A stretch of 64,000 nucleotides of DNA, from positions 248,001-312,000 of the forward strand of contig NZ_LT635772.1 in assembly GCF_900128415.1 (NCBI RefSeq). The letters run 5' to 3'. Below the pieces are notes generated by a model. It was not told the origin of the DNA, searched no databases, and saw only the letters and a program-made list of their open reading frames with translations. This document shows positions 16,908 to 26,510 of this stretch, in pieces. The translations under genes were made by a program, and so were the position numbers. The DNA is from Anaerococcus mediterraneensis (GTDB taxonomy: Bacteria; Bacillota; Clostridia; Tissierellales; Peptoniphilaceae). How positions within the stretch are numbered: position 1 is the stretch's first letter; each line of letters starts with the position of its first letter.

Positions 16908-18080
16908 TTACAAATATGTTTTTAATTTCTCAACCTTGTCTGTTTTCTCCCATGTGAAGTCTTCGTCATCCCTACCAAAATGACCATAGGCTGCAGTTTT
17001 TTTGTAGATTGGTCTTAGGAGATCTAGGTTTTCTATGATGGCTTGTGGTCTAAAATCAAAGTTTTCTTTGACTATTTCAAGAAGTTTTTCATCATCAAAT
17101 TTGCCTGTACCAAAGGAGTCTACATAGATAGAAAGTGGTTTTGCAACCCCTATTGCATAGGCTATGCCTATTTCCAATTTTTTTGCAAGGCCAGCTGCCA
17201 CCATGTTTTTGGCTGCATATCTTGCCATATAGGCTGCTGAACGGTCTACCTTTGTTGGATCTTTTCCTGAGAATGCTCCACCACCTGATTTTGAATATCC
17301 ACCATAGGAATCTACTATTATCTTTCTACCTGTAAGGCCTGCATCTCCCTTTGGTCCACCGATAACAAATTTGCCTGTTGGGTTTACATATATTTTTGTA
17401 TCTTCATCGATTAGGTCTTGGTCTACTACTTTGTTGATTACTTCATTTATGACATCTTTTCTAATTTGTTCAAGGCTAACTGAGTCCTTGTGTTGGGTTG
17501 AAATGACTATGGCTTCTATTCTTTTTAGCTTATCATCATCATATTCTACAGTCACTTGGCTTTTGCCATCTGGTCTTAGATAGTCAATTATGCCCTCTTT
17601 GCGGACCGTAGCAAGTCTTTTAGCTAGTTTTTGAGCAAGAACTACTGATACAGGTAGGTATTCTTCGGTTTCATCATCTGCATAACCAAAAATCATACCT
17701 TGATCACCTGCTCCTATTCTGTCATACCTATCATTAGTACTTTCAAATTCACTTGCCTTGTTTACACCTTGGGCTATATCTGCTGATTGTTCTATGATTG
17801 ATGATAGGACTGCAACATTTTCTGAATCAAAACCTGTGTTTGGATCGGTATAGCCGATTTCTTTTATAGTCGATCTAGCAATATCTTCTATTGGCACATA
17901 GGCTTCTGTTGAGATCTCTCCAACAACAAAAACCAGGCCTGTTGTAGTAATAGTTTCTGCTGCTACTCTTGAATTTGTATCTTGTCTTAGGCATTCATCT
18001 AAGATGGCATCTGATATTTGGTCACAGACCTTATCAGGATGTCCTTCTGTAACTGATTCGCTTGTAATAAATTTTTTCAT
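16908..18080 (-). CDS. metK: S-adenosylmethionine synthetase
   Basis: This 390-residue enzyme shows [31 protein letters not shown] (methionine/ATP site) and [19 protein letters not shown], all diagnostic. It makes SAM from methionine and ATP in the cytosol. The start overlaps the ispF stop by 4 bases, so it is the last gene of the carD-yacL-ispD-ispF-metK operon. There is no SAM riboswitch, as there is no leader between ispF and metK. Confidence 0.97.
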   Translation of the reverse strand: MKKFITSESVTEGHPDKVCDQISDAILDECLRQDTNSRVAAETITTTGLVFVVGEISTEAYVPIEDIARSTIKEIGYTDPNTGFDSENVAVLSSIIEQSADIAQGVNKASEFESTNDRYDRIGAGDQGMIFGYADDETEEYLPVSVVLAQKLAKRLATVRKEGIIDYLRPDGKSQVTVEYDDDKLKRIEAIVISTQHKDSVSLEQIRKDVINEVINKVVDQDLIDEDTKIYVNPTGKFVIGGPKGDAGLTGRKIIVDSYGGYSKSGGGAFSGKDPTKVDRSAAYMARYAAKNMVAAGLAKKLEIGIAYAIGVAKPLSIYVDSFGTGKFDDEKLLEIVKENFDFRPQAIIENLDLLRPIYKKTAAYGHFGRDDEDFTWEKTDKVEKLKTYL

Positions 18081-18553
18081 TTTTCCTCCTCTAAATATAC
18101 TATGGCCCTGGCTTCTATTCCCTCACTCCTACCAGTAAATCCTAAATTTTCGCTGGTAGAGGCTTTTACAGATACATTTTCTATATCTGTATCAAGGTGT
18201 TTTGCCAGAAGTCTAATGATTTGTTCTCTATATGGACTTATTTTTGGACTTTGGCAGATGACAACCGAGTCTATATTGCCAATTTTATAGCCTCTTTTTT
18301 TCATTTCGAGAACCACCTTATCCAATAGGTCTATAGAATATATATCCTTGTAGGCTGGGTCGGTATCTGGAAACAAATTGCCTATATCAGGCAAGGCCAA
18401 GGCACCAAGAATAGCATCCATGATGGCATGTGTCAGTACATCAGCATCAGAATGACCCAAAAGTCCAAGGGGATAGTCGAATTTGACCCCGCCTATAACC
18501 ATATCTCTGCCTTCTACTATCTGGTGCACATCATAGCCAATTCCTACTCTCAT
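18077..18553 (-). CDS. ispF: 2-C-methyl-D-erythritol 2,4-cyclodiphosphate synthase
   Basis: This 158-residue protein has the metal ligands in GYDVHQ (Asp and His) and [19 protein letters not shown], plus [11 protein letters not shown] near the C-terminus. It performs the cyclising step of the MEP isoprenoid pathway, after IspD and IspE. It overlaps ispD and metK by 4 bases each, a tightly coupled arrangement. Confidence 0.97.
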   Translation of the reverse strand: MRVGIGYDVHQIVEGRDMVIGGVKFDYPLGLLGHSDADVLTHAIMDAILGALALPDIGNLFPDTDPAYKDIYSIDLLDKVVLEMKKRGYKIGNIDSVVICQSPKISPYREQIIRLLAKHLDTDIENVSVKASTSENLGFTGRSEGIEARAIVYLEEEK

Positions 18554-19254
18554 AGCTCGTCCTTTCTCATATAAGCATTTGCAAAAATTATGTCCTCTTT
18601 GGTTGTAATTTTTATATTTGAATATTCTCCATCCACAATTTTGACCTTTGTAGACCTATCGAAAAACTCAAAAAGCTGACTATCATCTGTAATTTTCGCC
18701 TCACTTTTCATATATGTCTTGTATAGCTCTTTTAGAGTTTTGGTATCAAAGGCCTGTGGGGTTTGAATATTATAAACAAAATCTCTATTAGGTGTGAAGT
18801 CCACCTCGCCTTTTTCATTGGCAATTTTTATTGTATCCTTAGTCTTGGTAGCGCTTATGGCTGCCTTATAATTTTTTAGCATGGAAAGAATCCTATAAAA
18901 TAATTCTTTGCTTGCAAAAGGCCTAACCCCATCGTGGGTTAGGACAAATTGACTTTTACCTGAGAGGGCCAGAAGGCCATTGTAGGTTGATTCTTCCCTG
19001 CTGGCTCCACCTTCTATTATTTTTATTCTAGGATCAGAAAGCTTTTTTGTTATTAGTTCTGCCATTGGTAGATCTTTTTTCCTAATAACTAGAATTATTT
19101 CATCAAACTCTCTTATTGATGTCACTGTTTCTAGGCTAAGCTCTAGGATTTTTTTGCCAGCTATTTCTATATAGGGCTTGTTTGTAGTAAGTCCCATCCT
19201 AAGTCCTGACCCTGCCGCTACAACTACAGCTGATAAGTGTTTTCCATCAAGCAT
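18550..19254 (-). CDS. ispD: 2-C-methyl-D-erythritol 4-phosphate cytidylyltransferase
   Basis: This 234-residue nucleotidyltransferase has VVVAAGSGLRMG (CTP-binding loop), GGASREESTYNGL, THDGVRPF and YNIQTPQAF, the classical IspD series. It couples MEP to CTP in the MEP pathway. It overlaps yacL by 8 bases and ispF by 4 bases. Confidence 0.96.
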   Translation of the reverse strand: MLDGKHLSAVVVAAGSGLRMGLTTNKPYIEIAGKKILELSLETVTSIREFDEIILVIRKKDLPMAELITKKLSDPRIKIIEGGASREESTYNGLLALSGKSQFVLTHDGVRPFASKELFYRILSMLKNYKAAISATKTKDTIKIANEKGEVDFTPNRDFVYNIQTPQAFDTKTLKELYKTYMKSEAKITDDSQLFEFFDRSTKVKIVDGEYSNIKITTKEDIIFANAYMRKDEL

Positions 19255-20353
19255 CTTCTGCCCTTACAAATATCATTCTACCGGCTGATGTTTGAAGTAC
19301 TGATGTGACCTTGGCTCTTATGGTCTGATCTATTAGGTCTACACCATCTTCTACTACAACCATAGTACCATCGTCTAGGTAGCCAACTCCTTGGTTTTTG
19401 CCCTTACCCTCTTTTATGACTTCTATTTGCATAGTCTCTCCAGGGATAACAACTGGTTTTAGGGCATTGGCCAAGTCATTTATATTTAGGATTGGTATGC
19501 CCTGGACATCTGCTACCTTATTTAGGTTATAATCATTGGTAAAAACTTTGGCCTTTAGGTCGACTGCAAGCTTTAATAGTTTGGCATCAACTTCTTTTAT
19601 ATCCTTGTAGTCAGTATCTATTACCCTTAGTTTTATCTTTGTATTTTCTTTGATCTGTTTTATGACCTCTAAGCCCCTACGGCCCCTTTCTCTTTTTAGG
19701 TCATCTGGGCTATCTGCTATATGCTGGAGCTCTTCTAGGACAAATTCTGTTACTATGAGCTCTCCTTCTAGGAAATCTGTATTTATTATATCAAGGATCC
19801 TCCCGTCAATTATTACAGAAGTATCCAAAATTTTGGCACTTGCCTTTTTGTTTGACCTATCAAACTTTGACTCTACAGCTTTTTTCTCTTTTTTATCATC
19901 TTTTGATCTTGTCATAAAGGATAAAAGGTCATCTGCATTTTTTATAGCCAGTCTCCATCCCAAATAACCAAACCCAATATATAATAAAATAGATAATAGC
20001 ACAAAAATAGAATTCCCTACTATAGGTAGAGATAGTTTGGTAAGTGGTGTAGATGCTAAGGCTGCCACCAAAAATCCTAATATAATTCCAAGAACTCCAA
20101 TGACCAAATTAGCCGCTGGTAGTTTGCTGATACGGTTTTCTAGATTTGCAAAACCAAGCCCCAATTTTCTTGAAATCGGTGCTGCTGCAAAATAAAAAAT
20201 AATTGCAAATAAAGCTGATGCTATGACATTACCGCCTATAAATAATTTGCCGCTTGCTGGCATAAAGCCAACAGCGGCATTTATTAATCCAAAAACGATC
20301 ACGCCAAGAACAGCTCCGATTAGTGTAAAAACCAACCTGACTATTCTTTTCAT
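19247..20353 (-). CDS. yacL: PIN-TRAM membrane protein, YacL-like
   Basis: The 368-residue protein has four N-terminal membrane segments (about residues 7-150), then a cytosolic PIN domain starting AKILDTSVIIDGRI with acidic residues of a Mg-dependent nuclease fold (VTEFVLEEL, VFTNDYNLNKVA). A C-terminal TRAM domain follows from about residue 305. This is the YacL architecture, often encoded next to carD and ispDF in Firmicutes. A membrane-tethered RNase role is assumed for the family but not proven. It lies 8 bases after carD. Confidence 0.88.
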   Translation of the reverse strand: MKRIVRLVFTLIGAVLGVIVFGLINAAVGFMPASGKLFIGGNVIASALFAIIFYFAAAPISRKLGLGFANLENRISKLPAANLVIGVLGIILGFLVAALASTPLTKLSLPIVGNSIFVLLSILLYIGFGYLGWRLAIKNADDLLSFMTRSKDDKKEKKAVESKFDRSNKKASAKILDTSVIIDGRILDIINTDFLEGELIVTEFVLEELQHIADSPDDLKRERGRRGLEVIKQIKENTKIKLRVIDTDYKDIKEVDAKLLKLAVDLKAKVFTNDYNLNKVADVQGIPILNINDLANALKPVVIPGETMQIEVIKEGKGKNQGVGYLDDGTMVVVEDGVDLIDQTIRAKVTSVLQTSAGRMIFVRAEDA

Positions 20354-20361
20354 AAATCCTC

Positions 20362-20841
20362 CTATAGACCTATAGATTCATCTATCATTTTTTCGGCCTC
20401 TTCTTTATCGAGAGATCCTGCCATTACCAACTCGCTAGCTAGGATTCTTCTTGCCCTATTTAGGAGTTTTTTTTCTGTTGTAGATAGACCCTTGTCAGAG
20501 TCTAGCAAGGATAGGTTTCTGACCATCTTGGCTATTTCAAAAACATCCCCAGTTTTTAAAATCTCCTGATTGTCCCTATATCTTTTTGTCCAATTAGAGT
20601 TCATTTCAGTAGGTTTATCATCTAAAATCTCTAGGACTTGCCTGCCTTCTTCAACACTTATGATCTCTCTTATGTTCATTTCACCCATTTTGTCAGAAGG
20701 TATGGATATATCCATATCGCCAATCGGCATTTTTAATATGTAATATTCCTTCTCCTCACCCATGAAGTCTATTTTTTCTATGGCATCTATTATGCCTGCT
20801 CCATGCATAGGGTAAACTATCTTATCGCCTACTTTAAACAT
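20362..20841 (-). CDS. carD: CarD/CdnL-family RNA polymerase-binding regulator
   Basis: This 159-residue protein begins FKVGDKIVYPMHGAGIIDAIE, the RNA-polymerase-interaction (RID) fold shared with TRCF, and has a helical C-terminus with NRARRILASELVMAGSLDKEEAE. CarD/CdnL proteins stabilise open promoter complexes at rRNA and housekeeping promoters. It leads the isoprenoid/metK operon. An AGGAGG site lies 5 bases before the ATG. Confidence 0.9.
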   Translation of the reverse strand: MFKVGDKIVYPMHGAGIIDAIEKIDFMGEEKEYYILKMPIGDMDISIPSDKMGEMNIREIISVEEGRQVLEILDDKPTEMNSNWTKRYRDNQEILKTGDVFEIAKMVRNLSLLDSDKGLSTTEKKLLNRARRILASELVMAGSLDKEEAEKMIDESIGL

Positions 20842-20867
20842 TTTAACCTCCTAGCTCCTCTGTATAC

Positions 20868-20896
20868 ATTATACCACATTTTGGAGATTTCGTTTA
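20868..20896 (-). promoter_or_regulatory. candidate promoter of the carD operon
   Basis: A perfect TATAAT (20868-20873, minus strand) is preceded by TGTGG and, 18 bases upstream, by a weak TTAAAC -35. It lies 26 bases ahead of the carD start. Confidence 0.55.
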
Positions 20897-20933
20897 AAGT
20901 AAGCAATCAGTATATCACAATAATTTATTTTTA

Positions 20934-21833
20934 TCAATACCTAAGACCAGTTTTTATATTTATCCTTTTGTTTATGACCTCAATTTTGCAATCTGTAGTC
21001 TTTCCTCCAAACTCACCATCTAGGGACCAGGATACTTCTTTTTTTGTCTTAACCTTTATTTTTGATGCCTGTCTTTGGATCAATAGGTCTGATTCTTCGT
21101 TGTTGGTTAGGGCTTGGATAATCTTATTGACATCTGCTAGGCTTTCTGGTTTTTTTACAATAGTCACCTCAAAAAGCCCATCATCAAGGCCCACATCTTC
21201 ACCAAGGATTTTTGTAAAACCACCTACCGATATAGAATTAGAAACCATAAAATGGATAAATTCTCCGCTTATGACCTCCCCATCCAAGCTGATCTCAGCC
21301 TCATATGAGTCCATAGCCTGGATAGGCAAGAGTTTTTTGATCCCCTCAACTATATAGGCAGACCTGCCAATTATATTTTTCATATCCTGGTCGGTAGAAA
21401 AACTGACATCAGATAGGGCACCAAAGGCAGCCACATAAACAAAATACTTATCCTCAATCTTGCCTACATCTATCCTTTTGACACTTCCCCTGAGGGCAGT
21501 TTTGGTTGCCTTTTCTATTTCTGATGATATATTTACAGACTTTGAAAAATCATTTGTAGACCCTGTTGGTATATAAGAAAAAACAGGATCTATACCAGCC
21601 TTTAGGGCACCAGAAACAGCCTCATCCAAGGTCCCATCTCCACCAGATATCAAAATATTTTCATAATTTTTGCCATATTCTTCTATGATTTTCCTGCAAT
21701 CTCCCGGACTTTGGCTAGCATAAACAGTAGTAAAAATCCCCTTGCTAGATAAAAAATCAATTATCCAGCCAAGCTTGTTTTGCAATAATTTTTGCCCAGA
21801 ATTTGGATTGTAAACAAATAATAAGTCTTTCAT
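20934..21833 (-). CDS. diacylglycerol kinase / YegS-family lipid kinase
   Basis: This 299-residue DAGK-catalytic protein has FVYNPNSGQKLLQ at the N-terminus, the nucleotide loop SGGDGTLDEAVSG and YIPTGSTNDFSKS. The C-terminal half has DDGLFEVTIVKK, the usual partner domain. It phosphorylates diacylglycerol or a related lipid at the inner face of the membrane. DgkB-type and other YegS-like functions cannot be separated by motif. It stands alone, with a weak ribosome binding site. Confidence 0.88.
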   Translation of the reverse strand: MKDLLFVYNPNSGQKLLQNKLGWIIDFLSSKGIFTTVYASQSPGDCRKIIEEYGKNYENILISGGDGTLDEAVSGALKAGIDPVFSYIPTGSTNDFSKSVNISSEIEKATKTALRGSVKRIDVGKIEDKYFVYVAAFGALSDVSFSTDQDMKNIIGRSAYIVEGIKKLLPIQAMDSYEAEISLDGEVISGEFIHFMVSNSISVGGFTKILGEDVGLDDGLFEVTIVKKPESLADVNKIIQALTNNEESDLLIQRQASKIKVKTKKEVSWSLDGEFGGKTTDCKIEVINKRINIKTGLRY

Positions 21834-21908
21834 AAGATACTCTTTCTATAATAATATATTATAATAATTTTACTTTGATATGGGTTAATTTAAAGTTAAG
21901 ATTGTAAA

Positions 21909-21949
21909 TAAAAAGCCTAAACTCAAGCACGGGATTGGTTTAGGCTTTT
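21909..21949. terminator. terminator between ald and the lipid kinase
   Basis: AAAAAGCCTAAAC pairs with GTTTAGGCTTTT around an irregular 16-base loop. With T runs on both strands it can stop transcription from either side; it would serve ald on the minus strand. Confidence 0.75.
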
Positions 21950-22099
21950 AAAAAACTATAGATATTTTTCTCTAGCTTAGAAGATGAAAACTTCGGTTTT
22001 ATTTCACAAGTATTTTATAAACTTCTTCAAGAAAAATTGGTTGAGACTTTTCTTTTTCTATATTTTTGATTTCTCCTCCAAAATAAATCTCAACGCTTT

Positions 22100-23209
22100 T
22101 TATAAGTTAAGTTCACTAAGTGGGTGTTTAGTATCTTCTGCAACTGATTTTATAACAACTTTTCCGTCATAGGTGTTGACAGCTGATTTTAATTCTGGGA
22201 ATTTTTCTATAGCTGCCTTTAGACCGTGCTTACCAATAGCCTTTGCATATAAGGTTGTTGCATTTGACAAGGCGTAGGTTGAAGTCATAGCTACTGCCCC
22301 TGGTATGTTTGCTACTGCATAAAATGTCACACCGTACTCATGGAAAACTGGGTCTGTGTGACTTGTTGGACGACCCTTTGTTATATCTGTAGATCCGCCT
22401 TGGTCAATAGCCACATCTACAACTACAGATCCTTCTTTCATTTTTTTGACAGTGTCAACTTTGACTAGCTGTGGGGCACGTCTACCTGGGATCAAGACTG
22501 TTGAAATAACCAAGTCCGCCCCGCTTACTGCCTCGTCTATATTTAGTGGGTTAGAATATAGGGTTTCAACTTTGTCTGGAAAAAGTTCGTGAAGCTTTGT
22601 AAGGGCTTCTACGTTTACATCCAAAACTGTAACCCTAGCTCCCATACCTACTGCTATCCTAGTAGCTGCTGTACCAACTGTACCTGCTCCTACTATGACT
22701 ACATTTGCAGGTCTGACCCCTGGTACACCTTGGAGGAGTATGCCCCTACCGCCCTCTGGTTTTGTTAGGTATCTTGCTCCTTCTTGGACAGCCATCCTAC
22801 CAGCTATTTCTGACATAGGTCTAAGTAGTGGTAGCTTGCCATCTTTTTCGAGGGTTTCATATCCTAAGGCTGTGACCTTATTTTTTATAAGCTCATCGAC
22901 TAATTCTTCGTTGCTTGCTAGGTGCAAATAAGTATAAATTATAAGCCCTTCCCTTAGGTATTTGTATTCTTCCTTGAGGGGTTCTTTGACCTTGTAGATT
23001 ATATCTGATTTTTCCCAAAGGTCTTTGGCATCATCTATTATTTCTGCCCCGGCTTCTTTGTAGTCCTCATCGCTAATGCCTGATCCAAGACCTGCACCAC
23101 TTTCTACTAAAACTTCTATATTATTTCTGACCAAGTCTGCTACAGCACCTGGTACAGCTGCAACTCTTGCTTCTTGGTCCTTTATTTCTTTAGGTATTCC
23201 TATTATCAT
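22100..23209 (-). CDS. ald: alanine dehydrogenase
   Basis: I start it at the ATG at 23209, with AAAGGAAA upstream, giving 369 residues, the usual Ald length; the longer frame adds 8 residues. MIIGIPKEIKDQEARVA, the substrate site TYLHLA, VIVGAGTVGTAATRIAVGMGA (NAD fold) and DVAIDQGGS are diagnostic. It oxidatively deaminates L-alanine to pyruvate, or the reverse, with NAD. A sodium/alanine symporter gene 1 kb away on the other strand suggests alanine metabolism matters here. Confidence 0.95.
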   Translation of the reverse strand: MIIGIPKEIKDQEARVAAVPGAVADLVRNNIEVLVESGAGLGSGISDEDYKEAGAEIIDDAKDLWEKSDIIYKVKEPLKEEYKYLREGLIIYTYLHLASNEELVDELIKNKVTALGYETLEKDGKLPLLRPMSEIAGRMAVQEGARYLTKPEGGRGILLQGVPGVRPANVVIVGAGTVGTAATRIAVGMGARVTVLDVNVEALTKLHELFPDKVETLYSNPLNIDEAVSGADLVISTVLIPGRRAPQLVKVDTVKKMKEGSVVVDVAIDQGGSTDITKGRPTSHTDPVFHEYGVTFYAVANIPGAVAMTSTYALSNATTLYAKAIGKHGLKAAIEKFPELKSAVNTYDGKVVIKSVAEDTKHPLSELNL

Positions 23210-23284
23210 AAAATTTCCTTTCTTTATTCTCAATTATCTACTCTCATTTTCATTATACTAGAAAATTTTATTATATATAATCAG

Positions 23285-24040
23285 CTAATAATCTTGAACC
23301 TCGGTATCAAGGACAAACTGCCTTGTTTCTTGGTCATAATAGTAGATTTCTGTACCTTCTGCTCGATAGCTACCATTGTCTGTGTCCTCTAAATAGGTGA
23401 AAGAGTGTACAAAATGATCATCTTCTGGATAAAAAGTGTCGACTTGACCTGAGATATCTGGAGAATATGGCTTATTATCCTTGGCACCTAGGATATAGGT
23501 CTTAGACCCAGGACCATAAGAATTTAATCTTATAAATAAGTACCACTCATCACCAGCATCATTTAGACTGACATCAAAAACTGGATAATCTAGTTTTTCT
23601 GGAAGATATTTCCCATTTAGCAAGTATATATCCTTATCAGTATTTATATAATACATCTCGATATCTGGGTGGTCAGTAGTTCCTAGATTTTTCGCGACAA
23701 AAAATTCGAAATTATTATCGCCATCAAAGTCTTCAAGCCAATAGCAGCTATTTCTTTCATTAATCCCCAAATCAGCTTCTGCAAGTTCTAAATACGCTTC
23801 TATATGATTTGCCCCATCTTTGGCAAGTTTTTTTGCAAGGCCTGATTTTTTAGACAGTTTATTATCACTATCAAATCTTATCCTCTCATTTTTTATGGAT
23901 TCTACAATTTCTTTGTCATTGGTCCTATCAGCTTTGCTTGCTATTTCAGCACCCTTATTTTTTCTATAGATGAAAAATCCTCCAACCAAAAAAACGACCA
24001 AAGTTATTATAGCCAAAATTATTTTTTCCTGCCTATTCAT
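23285..24040 (-). CDS. membrane-anchored extracellular protein of unknown function
   Basis: I do not recognise this 251-residue protein. One N-terminal membrane anchor (about residues 8-25, ILAIITLVVFLVGGFFIY) is followed by a charged linker and a soluble domain outside the cell. The stretch DFDGDNNFEFF near residue 105 has the spacing of a calcium-binding D-x-D-G-D loop, as in FG-GAP/VCBS propeller repeats. The C-terminus is rich in Tyr, Asp and Glu. A GGAGAAG site precedes the start. It stands alone between ald and the symporter. Confidence 0.7.
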   Translation of the reverse strand: MNRQEKIILAIITLVVFLVGGFFIYRKNKGAEIASKADRTNDKEIVESIKNERIRFDSDNKLSKKSGLAKKLAKDGANHIEAYLELAEADLGINERNSCYWLEDFDGDNNFEFFVAKNLGTTDHPDIEMYYINTDKDIYLLNGKYLPEKLDYPVFDVSLNDAGDEWYLFIRLNSYGPGSKTYILGAKDNKPYSPDISGQVDTFYPEDDHFVHSFTYLEDTDNGSYRAEGTEIYYYDQETRQFVLDTEVQDY

Positions 24041-24228
24041 GACTTCTCCTTTATTTATCTTCTCAAAATTATTATAAAATAGAAAAATTGCATTGTCAAT
24101 TTATAAATATATCCAATTAAATATAGAAAGTCCTGATGTATTTTAAAAGAATTTGATAATAAAATATTTATTTTTGTAATTAATAAAAATACGGATAAAA
24201 TAATAAAATAACATTTAAGGCGGTATTT

Positions 24229-25608
24229 ATGATTAAGTTTTTACAAGCATTTAACGAGTTTTTGTGGGGAGCCCCCCTTATAATTGCCATAATTGGTACG
24301 GGTATTATTATCAGCATTTCCACAAAAGCTATACAATTTAGGAAGTTTTCTTTTGCTCTAAAAAACACTTTGGGCAAGGTTTTTGACAAAAGTCACAAGG
24401 ATGCAGATGGGGATATTTCGCCATTTCAGGCCCTAGCTACTGCCCTAGCAGGTACAGTTGGCACTGGCAATATAGTTGGTGTTTCTCTTGCCATCATGCT
24501 AGGCGGCCCTGGTGCTATTTTCTGGATGTGGATGGCAGCTATCCTAGGTATGGCTACAAAATATGCCGAGGTCACACTGGCTGTTGCCTTTAGAGAAAAG
24601 AAAAATAATAATTTCATAGGTGGTCCTATGTACTACATAGAAAAAGGACTTGGCAATAAAAAACTTGCAAATGCTTTTGCTTTTTTTGCTGGTATTGCTG
24701 TATTTGGCATAGGAAATTCCACCCAGTCCAACGCCATTGCTGGAGTTTTGAAAACAAACTTTTCTATAAGCCCATTTGTGACAGGTATTGTTTTATCTAT
24801 CATAGCAGGCTTTGTCATAATGGGAGGTATAAAAACCATTACCAGGGTCACATCTAGACTTGTCCCTTTGATGTCGCTTATTTATATCATAGGTTGTCTG
24901 ATGATTTTATTTATAAATAAAGACGCTATTATTCCAAGTTTTTCTGCCATATTTGTAGGTGCCTTTAGTCCAAAAAGTCTAGGCGGATCTATGATCGCCC
25001 TTTCCTTTAAGGATGCCATAAGCGCTGGCGTTGCTAGGGGTGTTTTTACAAACGAAGCTGGTCTTGGATCATCACCTATAGCCCACGCTTCTGCATCAAC
25101 TGACCACCCAGTCCGCCAAGGCCTATGGGGTATAGCTGAGGTTTTTGTAGATACCATCATAATCTGTACAATGACTGCCCTTGTCATACTTACTACTGGG
25201 GTTTATAAAATCCCAGCAGTAGATGCCAGCAGTCTTGTAGCCCACGCCTTTTCTACAGGATCTAGTTTTGGCCCCTATGTAGTAAGCATAGGCCAAACAC
25301 TTTTTGCCCTTTCTACAATTCTTGGTTGGGCCTACTATGGTGAGCAGTCTGTTTCTTATATTTTTGGGGAAAATATAATAAAATATTATAGGATTATCTA
25401 TATAATGTTTGTATTTATTGGAGCAAATATGGATTTGGGCCTAGCTTGGGTCATTGCTAATATCCTAAACGGCTTTATGGCTGTACCAAATCTCTATGCG
25501 GTCATCAGACTTAGCCCGGTGGTTGTAGCCCTTACTAAGGATTTCTTTAAAGATCCAGAAAAAATCAGAAAATCAACAGAAGAATACCAATCTTGTCTAA
25601 AACTATAG
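24229..25608 (+). CDS. sodium:alanine/glycine symporter (AGCS family)
   Basis: This 459-residue protein has about ten or eleven membrane segments and the AGCS signatures GTVGTGNIVGVSLAIMLGG, AAILGMATKYAEV, GGPMYYIEKG and TNEAGLGSSPIAHASA. AGCS carriers import alanine or glycine with sodium. Placement near ald suggests alanine uptake followed by deamination. An AAGGCGG site lies ahead of the start. The stop is 12 bases from the next gene. Confidence 0.93.
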   Translation: MIKFLQAFNEFLWGAPLIIAIIGTGIIISISTKAIQFRKFSFALKNTLGKVFDKSHKDADGDISPFQALATALAGTVGTGNIVGVSLAIMLGGPGAIFWMWMAAILGMATKYAEVTLAVAFREKKNNNFIGGPMYYIEKGLGNKKLANAFAFFAGIAVFGIGNSTQSNAIAGVLKTNFSISPFVTGIVLSIIAGFVIMGGIKTITRVTSRLVPLMSLIYIIGCLMILFINKDAIIPSFSAIFVGAFSPKSLGGSMIALSFKDAISAGVARGVFTNEAGLGSSPIAHASASTDHPVRQGLWGIAEVFVDTIIICTMTALVILTTGVYKIPAVDASSLVAHAFSTGSSFGPYVVSIGQTLFALSTILGWAYYGEQSVSYIFGENIIKYYRIIYIMFVFIGANMDLGLAWVIANILNGFMAVPNLYAVIRLSPVVVALTKDFFKDPEKIRKSTEEYQSCLKL

Positions 25609-25614
25609 TATAAT
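25609..25614 (+). promoter_or_regulatory. -10 box giving a leaderless start for the HAD gene
   Basis: A perfect TATAAT lies with only 6 bases between it and the ATG at 25621, and no Shine-Dalgarno sequence is present. Transcription would begin at or beside the start codon. The -35 region is weak. Confidence 0.5.
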
Positions 25615-25620
25615 AGAACC

Positions 25621-26445
25621 ATGATTAAGTTAATAACTATAGATGTGGATGGGACCTTGGTCAGTCCACTAAAAAGATTAAGCAGAAAAAATATAATAGC
25701 AATAGATAAAGCTCGAGATATGGGCGTCCACATAGCCCTTGCCAGCGGCAGACCCTTCCACTCAATGGAGACCTACCTAGAAAAACTTGGACTACTAAAG
25801 GAGGGCCATTTTACAGTTTGCCAAAACGGGTCCTATATAGTGGATAATGCCAGCAAAAAGCCCATAGCCGGTAATTTCCAACATCCCAAAGATCTCATAG
25901 ACCTAGACCAGATAATGAGTGATTTTGATGTAGAAATATCTGCCATGGACCATGATAGCTTTTATACTAGACATAAAAATCCAAGTATGTACACAAAAGC
26001 AGATGCCTTTATAAATAGGCTAAAGCTTGAAATTATAAACTACGAGGACTTGCCAGAAGATAAAACTTTTGGTAGGTTTTTGATTTTAGGTTCAAAATCC
26101 GCAATAAAAGAGGTTCTCGCAAACAAGCCAAAAGAGCTAACAGAAAATTTCTACGCTGTCCAAACAGCTCCCTTTCTCATAGAGGTCATGAACAAAAAAG
26201 CCAACAAGGGCTACGCAGTCAAGGCCATGGCAGAAAAACTAGGCATAGTCCCTGATGAGATCATGTCTATAGGCAATGAGAAAAACGACATACCAATGCT
26301 AGAGCAAACAGGATTTCCTGTAGCTATGGCCAATGCAGTAGACGAACTAAAAGTCCACGCCAAATTCATAACCAAATCCAACCTCCAATCTGGAGTGGGA
26401 TATGCCATAGATAAGCTCATAGAAAATGATTTGAAAATATACTAA
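25621..26445 (+). CDS. Cof-type HAD-IIB phosphatase
   Basis: This 274-residue HAD hydrolase has motif I DVDGTLVSPLKR, motif II LASGRPFHS, the conserved Lys region NKKANKGYAVKAMAEKLG, and motif IV IGNEKNDIPMLEQTG. Cof-type enzymes dephosphorylate sugar phosphates, FMN or thiamin intermediates in the cytosol; the substrate here is unknown. No ribosome binding site precedes the ATG and a TATAAT lies 6 bases upstream, so the message may be leaderless. It ends at a strong terminator. Confidence 0.92.
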   Translation: MIKLITIDVDGTLVSPLKRLSRKNIIAIDKARDMGVHIALASGRPFHSMETYLEKLGLLKEGHFTVCQNGSYIVDNASKKPIAGNFQHPKDLIDLDQIMSDFDVEISAMDHDSFYTRHKNPSMYTKADAFINRLKLEIINYEDLPEDKTFGRFLILGSKSAIKEVLANKPKELTENFYAVQTAPFLIEVMNKKANKGYAVKAMAEKLGIVPDEIMSIGNEKNDIPMLEQTGFPVAMANAVDELKVHAKFITKSNLQSGVGYAIDKLIENDLKIY

Positions 26446-26477
26446 AAAAACTCTTAGGATTTCCTAAGAGTTTTTCT
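26444..26477. terminator. bidirectional terminator between convergent genes
   Basis: CTCTTAGGA pairs with TCCTAAGAG around a 2-base loop, with A and T runs on the two sides. Confidence 0.9.
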
Positions 26478-26510
26478 TGTGTTATTTTTCAATTTTTTAG
26501 CATCTATCTC

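Noticed and set aside
16908..18080. SAM riboswitch control of metK
   Set aside because: The metK start overlaps ispF by 4 bases, leaving no leader, and no S-box motif was seen.
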